From: Bacillus sp. CECT 9360 | GTDB lineage: Bacteria > Bacillota > Bacilli > Bacillales > DSM-1321 | Assembly (NCBI RefSeq): GCF_918741275.1 | Contig: NZ_CAKKNA010000006.1 | Location: 62,001-126,000, forward strand | Reading direction: 5' to 3' | Length of the DNA: 64,000 nucleotides | In this document: positions 57,791-64,000 of the stretch, piece by piece | Position numbering within the stretch: position 1 is the stretch's first letter | Layout of the letters: each line of letters opens with the position of its first letter | Program-made: the position numbers and the translations under genes | Notes under the pieces: model-generated | What the model was told of the DNA's origin: nothing | The model's input: the letters and a program-made list of their open reading frames with translations, nothing else | Database searches by the model: none

Positions 57791-58030
57791 TAGCTAAAAA
57801 TCCGGATCATCGAGTGGAAATTCAGATCACTGCTCTTAAATTTAGATTATCGCTCGTAAATTCAAATCATCGCTCGTAAATTTGCATTACCGCTCGTAAA
57901 TTCAAATCATCGCTCGTAAATTTGCATTACCGCTCGTAAATTCTGATCTCCGCTCGTAAATTTGCATTACCGCTCGCAAATTCTGATCATCGCTCGTAAA
58001 TTCAGATCATCGAGCAGAAATCCCGCTTCA
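57791..58030. repeat. Tandem array of a 20-bp unit, about 12 copies
   Basis: Units start every 20 bases from 57791 to 58011; the core is CGCTCGTAAATTCAAATCAT and CGCTCGTAAATTTGCATTAC, which alternate in the middle to make a 40-bp higher-order period. Edge units are more diverged. No spacers, so not CRISPR. It lies between serA and the hisJ-like gene, with no gene of its own. A degenerate relative is at 43480-43605. Confidence 0.92.
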
Positions 58031-58088
58031 AAATCTCGAACCGGTCCACAATACTCTTCAATCCGGCTCTCCATCTCCAATACGTATC

Positions 58089-58898
58089 TTATAGAGTGAC
58101 TTCCCTTCTCTCTCCTTTTGAAAACGTCATGATCGATGTATAGCCGACGGAGCGTGCCAGGTCGACAGCGCGGTCGAATTCAAAGCCGACATGCTCAGGA
58201 AAATGCGCATCTGAAGATAAGACAATCGGAATCTTTTTATTAAAGCACATTTCAAGCAGACGGGGATCCGGATACATTTCGCCAACTGGCTTGCGAAGAC
58301 CGGCTGTTGAAATTTCAACGCATGTCTTGGAATTGCTTAACGCGTCAGTGGCCCGTTCGTATTGCTGAAGCAGAAAATCTTCATCAGCAGGAACGTACTT
58401 AAAGATTTTCACAAGATCGATATGACCGATAATATCGAATAAATCCGACTGAGCGAGTGATACGACTTGATCGAAATAACGGCGGTATGTATCGTACAGA
58501 TCTCGTTCATCCCAGAGATGCATATATTCCTTCAAATCAATGCCAAAGTCCTCCACCCAATGGATGGAGCCAATCACATAGTCGAAATCATATGCTTTGA
58601 TAAAGGTTTCCATTTCTTTGTGCTTGCCTGGTGTATAATCCATTTCAATGGACATCTTCACATCAATATTTTTGTTCCATGCCTGCTGAAACAAATCGAC
58701 ATAATCCTTCATATCATAATATCTTCTTGGGTTGACCCATTCATTTTGCAGAATGTCGGCTGTTTGATAAAAATGATACGCATGTTCAGAAATCCCGAAG
58801 TGCTGAATATCTAAGGCCCTAGCCTTATCTGTGAATTTTGTTAAATAATCCAAAGTTAACGTGCCGGTTTCTAAATGATTATGATAATCTGTGAGCAA
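58089..58898 (-). CDS. hisJ: PHP-family histidinol-phosphatase
   Basis: Hydrolyses histidinol phosphate to histidinol. 269 residues, the HisJ/HisK-type PHP domain. Metal ligands lie in DYHNHLE at the N-terminus, SEHAYH, EMDY, IGSIHW, GHIDLVK and SSDAHFPEHVG. It is a lone gene with no other his genes near except hisC at 18 kb. Confidence 0.88.
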   Translation of the reverse strand: MLTDYHNHLETGTLTLDYLTKFTDKARALDIQHFGISEHAYHFYQTADILQNEWVNPRRYYDMKDYVDLFQQAWNKNIDVKMSIEMDYTPGKHKEMETFIKAYDFDYVIGSIHWVEDFGIDLKEYMHLWDERDLYDTYRRYFDQVVSLAQSDLFDIIGHIDLVKIFKYVPADEDFLLQQYERATDALSNSKTCVEISTAGLRKPVGEMYPDPRLLEMCFNKKIPIVLSSDAHFPEHVGFEFDRAVDLARSVGYTSIMTFSKGERREVTL

Positions 58899-58973
58899 AC
58901 AAACTCCCCCTTTATTCCTTTAATTATACAAAGGGTTAAAGTCCAGAAGCAACCAAAAGTATGTATGTTCTTT

Positions 58974-59699
58974 TTATTCACTTATAATAAGAGAATCACC
59001 CGATCTGATGAGATCACTCTGCAAATGGTTAAGTTTCTTGACGGTTTCGACAGTCGTGCCATTTCTTTTCGCGATGGACCAAAGTGTTTCACCCTTTTTG
59101 ACAGTATAAGTGGTTCCCTTTACAGCCGCTAGCGCTTTATCCTCCATTTGCTTGGTTACATGTATCGATTCCTGTTCGCTGATCTTAGGATATTCTCGTT
59201 GTTTTGGAGATTGATTCATTACTAGTAAAGGATCTAGTGCGTGCCGTTTATCTACGGTCCATTCCTGTTTGTGCATCTCAAAATGCAGATGCACACCGCG
59301 TGACCTTCCCGTATTGCCCATTTTTCCGATCACTTCTCCCTGACGCACACTTTTCCCTTCGCTCACCAATCGTTTATTTAGATGGGCATATATCGTTTCA
59401 AACCGATTAGGATGCTTAATGAATACAACATTTCCGTAGCTATCCGAGTAATAAGATTTTGAGACTACTCCCTCATCAGCAGCTACTATATTCGTATTTA
59501 ATTTGGCGGCAATGTCAATCCCCTTGTGCGAACCATCCCTTGTCCCAAATCGGTCCGAAATAATGCCAGCAGCAGCAGGCCATAACCAATCTTCCTGCCC
59601 TGCTGCAGAAGCATGTCCCGTTTTCCCCCCGACAAACAGCAGACCGATACACATTGCTAAAATCATGACAATCAAAAAGCGCTTTCCGTAATCAATCAT
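58974..59699 (-). CDS. Secreted M23 peptidase with LysM domain
   Basis: 241 residues. Signal peptide or anchor (about 8-32), M23 (lysostaphin-type) domain about 45-150 with zinc ligands in HKGIDIA and VHLHFEM (HxH), and a C-terminal LysM (about 196-239, YTVKKGETLWSIAKRNG). It cleaves peptidoglycan cross-bridges or peptides outside the membrane and may act in growth or sporulation. The C-terminal LysM is less usual than an N-terminal one. No symbol assigned. Confidence 0.9.
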   Translation of the reverse strand: MIDYGKRFLIVMILAMCIGLLFVGGKTGHASAAGQEDWLWPAAAGIISDRFGTRDGSHKGIDIAAKLNTNIVAADEGVVSKSYYSDSYGNVVFIKHPNRFETIYAHLNKRLVSEGKSVRQGEVIGKMGNTGRSRGVHLHFEMHKQEWTVDKRHALDPLLVMNQSPKQREYPKISEQESIHVTKQMEDKALAAVKGTTYTVKKGETLWSIAKRNGTTVETVKKLNHLQSDLIRSGDSLIISE

Positions 59700-59932
59700 T
59701 CATATGCCTCCCAGCCCTAAACCGGCCTTATAATTCAAAGTCTCTCGAACATCATATGCGTGTGATTGGAAACACATTCCTGTTTCCAAAGGGACCCATG
59801 CTTTTTATTATAGATATGAAAAAGAAAATTATGCATATTCATATACTAAGATGAGACTGATTGAAACAGAATTTGATGTTTTTTCCACATAAAAAAACCC
59901 CGCCTGACTTCGACGGGTTTTTAGGAAAGATG

Positions 59933-61129
59933 TTAATTCATCCGGTTCGGCGCAATGGGTACAGCCAAGTCATTTTGCAAGTTGTACGGCCCGATCGCAT
60001 CAATCGTTGCGTTTTCAAACTTTACAGAGTCAAAACCGAAATCCTTTGCTGTAAAAAGAATCGCTTCCAATGCGTTTAAATAAGCTTCGTTATCCTCTAT
60101 TTTCGTATCACCGGAAAGTTTGACGATGAGTTTCTTAGCCTGCTCTTCAATGGATTTCAATTCCAGATCTTGAGGGATTGAAGGAAGGATGCTTGAATCC
60201 TTCTCCCCGCTTATATTCTTCATCTCCGCCAGGGCTTCTTTAATCGTCGTGAATTCAGTGTTGGATGGTACGAGCATCTCCCGCGAGCCATTCAATTGAT
60301 AAATAAAATACGCCCTGTTATTTTCACGATTTATTTTAACTTCTTCATGGAATCCCATATTTGAAAACTCGGCCCCCTTTTCACCATTCGTGGAAAAGGT
60401 GACTCTGTCAACTTCCTGATATTTGAACGTTTCCTGAATGACTTTAAAAAATATTTCATCCTCTAGTAAAAAGGAGCTATTTTCAGGGAGATCCACATTA
60501 ATCGTTTGTTGATTCTCGGCGGTGATATTAGCATCCAAAGGAAAATAATCAGCCAGGCCCAGGCTGTCTTCTTCCAAAAGGGACATCGTTTTTGTCAGTT
60601 CAACTGCGGTTTCATTTCCGCCGCCTTCTGTTACATAAGAAACCGGGATTACATAGTTTACTTGCGTGTCAGGTACTCCAATCGTTATGACGGATTGATT
60701 TTGCAAGTCCGAGGCAAGAACTGCGCCGGCACTCAACGTGACCGCCTCCGTTTTTTCAGTTGAATTCCCTTCGCCTTCTGCCTGCTTTTCATTTGCATTC
60801 TCACTCACGGCGATTCCATGATCCTGAGTAGAAGAGTTGTCATTATCTGGTGAAGATTTTGCCTTATCGCTCTCCGTTGCATTTTTATCCAAGGACATCT
60901 CGCTAGTCGAGTTTTCAGAGTTTAGCATAAAACTTGAGGCAAGAACAGTTAGTACAAACAGGGCCGCCACTGTCGCAAAAAGAGGAACCCAATTACTTCG
61001 GCGTTTCTTATTGATTCTCAGTTCGATATTTTGATAAATTTCCTGCGAACTTCTTTTATCCTTAACATCTGGTAACTTTTGCAGCAATTCCTCGATGTCT
61101 TTGTCATTCCATTGGGATCCTCTTCTCAT
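59933..61129 (-). CDS. rsiX: Anti-sigma-X factor RsiX
   Basis: A membrane protein that holds SigX inactive. 398 residues: cytoplasmic N-terminal part (1-46) with the anti-sigma region, one transmembrane helix (about 47-69), a Ser/Asn/Glu-rich low-complexity linker (70-130) and an extracytoplasmic domain. The start at 61129 overlaps the sigX end by 26 bases and follows AAGGAGGG. Assigned by linkage to sigX and topology. Confidence 0.92.
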   Translation of the reverse strand: MRRGSQWNDKDIEELLQKLPDVKDKRSSQEIYQNIELRINKKRRSNWVPLFATVAALFVLTVLASSFMLNSENSTSEMSLDKNATESDKAKSSPDNDNSSTQDHGIAVSENANEKQAEGEGNSTEKTEAVTLSAGAVLASDLQNQSVITIGVPDTQVNYVIPVSYVTEGGGNETAVELTKTMSLLEEDSLGLADYFPLDANITAENQQTINVDLPENSSFLLEDEIFFKVIQETFKYQEVDRVTFSTNGEKGAEFSNMGFHEEVKINRENNRAYFIYQLNGSREMLVPSNTEFTTIKEALAEMKNISGEKDSSILPSIPQDLELKSIEEQAKKLIVKLSGDTKIEDNEAYLNALEAILFTAKDFGFDSVKFENATIDAIGPYNLQNDLAVPIAPNRMN

Positions 61130-61655
61130 TTGTCATACCCTCCTTCCCTGCTTGTTCCTCCATTACTATCTTGACCGCTTTCAAGGCCCGGTGCTGGGTG
61201 GTTTTCACTTTGCTTTCCGTCCACTGCAGAACTTCAGCAGTTTCTGAAATAGACAGCGCTTGGATGTAACGAAGGATGATCACTGACCTTTGATCCACTG
61301 TGCAATGATCAAGGCTTTTGTAGATCCAGCGTATATTCTCATTTTGTAAGGCAATCTCTTCCGGCAACGGCTGCTGATCCTTGATTTGCTGCCCGTCCCA
61401 GTCAAAGCTCTCATATAATTTTTGCTTCCAGCTTTTTTGTTTTCGAAAATGATCGATGGCTGCATTTCTGGCAATCGAAAAAAGCCATGTTTTTTCACTG
61501 CTTTTTCCTTCAAATCGATCATATGATTTCATGACTCTTATGTAGACCTCTTGAACTAAGTCTTCGGCTGTTTCTCTGTTTTTAACGAGATAAAAAAGAA
61601 ATTGAAATAGGTCATGATGATATTTTTCATAAAGTTCCTGAAAAACGGAGTCCAT
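61104..61655 (-). CDS. sigX: ECF sigma factor SigX
   Basis: An extracytoplasmic-function sigma factor controlling cell-envelope genes. 183 residues: region 2 with FYLVKNRETAEDLVQEVYIRV and KTWLFSIARNAAIDHFRKQ, region 4 with DQRSVIILRYIQALSISETAEVL and KTTQHRALK. The ATG at 61655 follows GGAGGGG; the frame to 61793 crosses the promoter. Followed by rsiX with overlap. Confidence 0.95.
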   Translation of the reverse strand: MDSVFQELYEKYHHDLFQFLFYLVKNRETAEDLVQEVYIRVMKSYDRFEGKSSEKTWLFSIARNAAIDHFRKQKSWKQKLYESFDWDGQQIKDQQPLPEEIALQNENIRWIYKSLDHCTVDQRSVIILRYIQALSISETAEVLQWTESKVKTTQHRALKAVKIVMEEQAGKEGMTNEKRIPME

Positions 61656-61683
61656 CGTTTCCCCTCCTCCGCTCAATAAATTA

Positions 61684-61710
61684 GTCGTAAAACCCTTAAA
61701 AAAAGTTACA
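61684..61710 (-). promoter_or_regulatory. SigX autoregulatory promoter
   Basis: The minus strand has TGTAAC, exactly 17 bases, then CGAC, 29 bases before the sigX start: the ECF/SigX pattern. It implies positive autoregulation. Confidence 0.85.
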
Positions 61711-61734
61711 TTTTTACTATAGACTGTTTGCAAG

Positions 61735-61783
61735 AAAAAAGGAAGTGGCCCCCGAGATCTCTCGGTGTAGGGTCCTCTTCCAA
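61735..61783 (-). terminator. Terminator after resE
   Basis: Long imperfect stem GGAAG.GGCCC.CCGAGA with its complement, followed by TTTTTT on the minus strand. It separates resDE from sigX-rsiX. Confidence 0.88.
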
Positions 61784-61842
61784 GGATCTTCATTTATAGA
61801 TGTTTCTTATGAAACAAGATTATCCGTCAATCTTTTTATCTC

Positions 61843-63624
61843 TTATTCATTTTCTCTCATTTTTCGAGGGAGGATGAATGTAAAGGTTGTTCCCTTTCCA
61901 GGTAAACTATTCACGGTTATATGTCCGTCATGAGCGTCAATGATGTTCTTGGCGATCGCCAGCCCCAAGCCAGTTCCAGAGCGCCCCCTCGTCCTTGCTT
62001 TATCGGCTTTATAAAACCTTTCAAAGACAAAAGCGAGATCCTCTTCAGGAATACCCGAGCCGGAATCTTTGACATCAACCACAAGCCCATGCCGCTCTTC
62101 GCTTCGCTGAATAACTTCAACAGTCCCGCCTTCAGGGGTATGGCGGACGGCATTATCGATTAGGTTTGTCAGAACCTGTTCCACGCGGTCAGGATCAAAC
62201 TCCCAGCTAATATTCTCATCCTCCATACGGGTAACAATCTTAATATCCTTTTCTTTAGCAAGCCCATAAAACTTATAGGCGATCCTGTTCAAATAAGGAT
62301 GGAGCTCAACAAGATCAAACTTAAGCGTGATGTGCCCCGCCTCCATTCTTCCTAGGTCAAGCAGGTCATTGACAAGGCGCCCCATCCGCAGTGATTCGTC
62401 ATAAATCACCTGTGCCATTTCCTTCTTTTCTTCTTCATTTCCGGCAATATCGTCGATAATCGCTTCACTGTATCCCTGAAGCATCGAAATTGGCGTCCTT
62501 AGTTCATGCGATACATTGGCGATAAAATCTTTACGCAGTTTGTCCAGTTTACGCTCTTCCGTCATATCGCGGATAATCGTCACAGCTCCGCGTATCGTAT
62601 TATTGCTATACAGCGGACTGACAATCAGCACCCAATCGTGCCCCTGGAGGCTTATGCCCCCAACCTGTTCTCTGCCCATTTCTTCGGTTTGATCAAAGAG
62701 ATTCATAAGCACGGAAGGAACCGTGTCACCTGTTTCACGGGTAAAACCTTTTTCATAATACCAGCTTTGAAGGAACCGTTCTGCAGGCGGATTCACCTCC
62801 AGGATCGTACCATCCTTATTGAAGGTGATGACCCCGTCAGCCATACTGCTTAAAATACTCGCAAGATGCCCCTTTTCCTGATTAAGAGCATTCAGATTGA
62901 ATTTCAGCTGTTTCCCCATTTGATTAAAAGCGGTCGCCAGCTCACCGATTTCATCCCGAGTCAGGATCGGTACTTTCGTATCGAATTTTCCTCTAGCGAC
63001 CTCAAAGGCAGCCTCCCGCATTTTACGCAACGGTGCCGTAATTCTCGTAGATAGGAAAAAAGCGAATATGGTCGTCAAAATGATCGCAACGCCCGCAGCG
63101 AGCAAAATAAACTTTGTTGTTGAATCTCTTGCTTCTTCCATGGCATCCAGCGACCGATATAAAAAGATTTCATCGAATTTCCCTTTTAGCTCTAAGGGAA
63201 CTCCTACGACTATCGCCGGGATGTTCTGATTTGTACCGTTTTCAATAGGCAGGGCCATCTCTTTTTTTATCGTTTTCCGCTCAGAAAAAACTTTATCTAA
63301 CTCTTCGTCGCCTCTTAAAAACCCGGGAGTTAACGCAGAATCCGCTTGTTCAGTGGAAAATATGACTTCGTCTCCATCAATGACAAGCATACTAGTTTCT
63401 TCACCAATCATTTGGGAGGCTATTTCCAGTGCCTCGCTCGTATCGGCATGCTGATGTAGAATCTCGACAATTCTATTTCCGCTTTTTGTCAGTTCATTTT
63501 CCACTTCATTAATCTGAAAGTTTTCAAAAAACTCTAATAAAAGGACCGTCAAGATGAATAGAACGAACGACACAAGCAGCAAGATCGTGATCCACAGTTT
63601 CCCGACTACACTTCGCCAAAACAT
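61843..63624 (-). CDS. resE: Sensor histidine kinase ResE
   Basis: Membrane kinase that activates ResD under oxygen limitation or nitric oxide. 593 residues: helix 1 (about 11-32), an extracytoplasmic loop, helix 2 (about 172-192), HAMP (to about 245), PAS (about 255-360), HisKA with the phosphoacceptor in NVSHELRTP, and HATPase with the N box (LIDNAVRHTPEGG) and GSGIPEEDL, GTGLGLAIAKN. The start overlaps the resD stop by one base (TGATG). Confidence 0.95.
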   Translation of the reverse strand: MFWRSVVGKLWITILLLVSFVLFILTVLLLEFFENFQINEVENELTKSGNRIVEILHQHADTSEALEIASQMIGEETSMLVIDGDEVIFSTEQADSALTPGFLRGDEELDKVFSERKTIKKEMALPIENGTNQNIPAIVVGVPLELKGKFDEIFLYRSLDAMEEARDSTTKFILLAAGVAIILTTIFAFFLSTRITAPLRKMREAAFEVARGKFDTKVPILTRDEIGELATAFNQMGKQLKFNLNALNQEKGHLASILSSMADGVITFNKDGTILEVNPPAERFLQSWYYEKGFTRETGDTVPSVLMNLFDQTEEMGREQVGGISLQGHDWVLIVSPLYSNNTIRGAVTIIRDMTEERKLDKLRKDFIANVSHELRTPISMLQGYSEAIIDDIAGNEEEKKEMAQVIYDESLRMGRLVNDLLDLGRMEAGHITLKFDLVELHPYLNRIAYKFYGLAKEKDIKIVTRMEDENISWEFDPDRVEQVLTNLIDNAVRHTPEGGTVEVIQRSEERHGLVVDVKDSGSGIPEEDLAFVFERFYKADKARTRGRSGTGLGLAIAKNIIDAHDGHITVNSLPGKGTTFTFILPRKMRENE

Positions 63625-64000
63625 CAGTCATTCATTACTTCGAACTTATACCCGACGCCCCATACCGTAACGATCATTTTTGCGGCGTTTTCTGATATGC
63701 GGTTTAATTTTTCGCGCAATCGTTTTACGTGGGTGTCTACAGTTCGAAGATCTCCAAAAAATTCATAATGCCAGACTTCTTTTAATAATTGCTCGCGGTC
63801 AAATACCTTGTCTGGAGATTTAGCCAGGAAAAACAGCAGTTCATATTCCTTTGGCGTTAACGTTACTTCCTTATCGTCAGCCGTTACTCTGTGCGCATCA
63901 TTATCAATCGTTAAGTGAGGAAAAACGATAACATCCGCCGTGCTGGAATCTGCTTGAATATAACTATTAGTGGCTGAACGGCGAAGCAGCGCTTTTACCC
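63624..64000 (-). CDS. resD: Response regulator ResD (C-terminal part, cut by window edge)
   Basis: DNA-binding end of an OmpR-family regulator, partner of ResE. The visible 125 residues hold the winged helix: VTLTPKEYELLFFLAK, the FDREQLLKEVW segment, RTVDTHVKRLREKL recognition helix and the VWGVGYKFE wing. The receiver domain with its phosphorylated Asp lies beyond 64000. Controls anaerobic respiration genes. Confidence 0.93.
   Translation of the reverse strand, partial: VKALLRRSATNSYIQADSSTADVIVFPHLTIDNDAHRVTADDKEVTLTPKEYELLFFLAKSPDKVFDREQLLKEVWHYEFFGDLRTVDTHVKRLREKLNRISENAAKMIVTVWGVGYKFEVMND

Noticed and set aside
57791..58030. CRISPR array
   Set aside because: Units are contiguous 20-mers with no unique spacers and no cas genes nearby.

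Overview
The window is a stretch of a low-to-moderate GC, endospore-forming Gram-positive chromosome of the Bacillaceae. Evidence: spore genes (spoIVA, sleB, ypeB, ypjB), bacillithiol genes (bshA, bshB1, ypdA/bdr), menaquinone and Rieske/cytochrome bc genes, strong GGAGG-type ribosome binding sites, and a gene order close to the panBC-to-resDE arc of Bacillus subtilis. It is core chromosome, mostly minus strand. I see no rRNA, tRNA, prophage, CRISPR or defence island. The species cannot be named from the sequence.

Layout. 1-7.3 kb: ypjD-dapB-mgsA-bshB1-bshA-cca-birA and panB-panC (lysine/cell wall, methylglyoxal, bacillithiol, tRNA CCA end, biotin, pantothenate). 7.4-10.7 kb: ypjC on the plus strand, then yugP, ypjB, ypjA. 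10.9-15.6 kb: ypiA-ypiB-ypiF-qcrA-qcrB-qcrC, ending in the menaquinol:cytochrome c reductase. 16-22.3 kb: aroC-aroB-aroH-hisC-tyrA-aroA, the aromatic supraoperon without the trp genes it carries in B. subtilis. 22.5-28.2 kb: cheR, ndk, hepT-menG-hepS (menaquinone side chain and ring methylation), mtrB (TRAP), folE, hbs. 28.5-34.8 kb: spoIVA, yphF, yphE, gpsA, der, yphA. 34.8-35.9 kb: ypzI embedded in mobile-element debris. 35.9-43.3 kb: ypfD, plsC, cmk, a broken HExxH-protein gene, ypfB, ypfA, ypeB, sleB, prsW. 44-54.4 kb: csp, ansA, ypdA, gudB, mecB, ypbG, a CBS protein, ypbF, ypbD, recQ, ypbB. 54.6-64 kb: fer, ribU with an FMN riboswitch, serA, a PHP-type histidinol phosphatase, an M23/LysM peptidase, rsiX-sigX and resE-resD.

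The genes cover housekeeping, respiration, redox and sporulation functions. bshA/bshB1 make bacillithiol and ypdA recycles it; hepST/menG feed menaquinone to qcrABC; resDE and sigX/rsiX sense respiration and envelope state; sigX has its own TGTAAC-N17-CGAC promoter.

The non-ordinary parts are intergenic: a hairpin cluster (1.5 kb), IS200/IS605-like palindromes, a MITE and a frameshifted IS1182-type transposase remnant where B. subtilis has fni (34.8-35.8 kb), a second MITE (51 kb), several families of dispersed repeats shared between loci, and a 20-bp tandem array (57.8-58.0 kb). I found no convincing undescribed multi-gene system; the best leads are these repeats and a decayed HExxH zincin-like gene.
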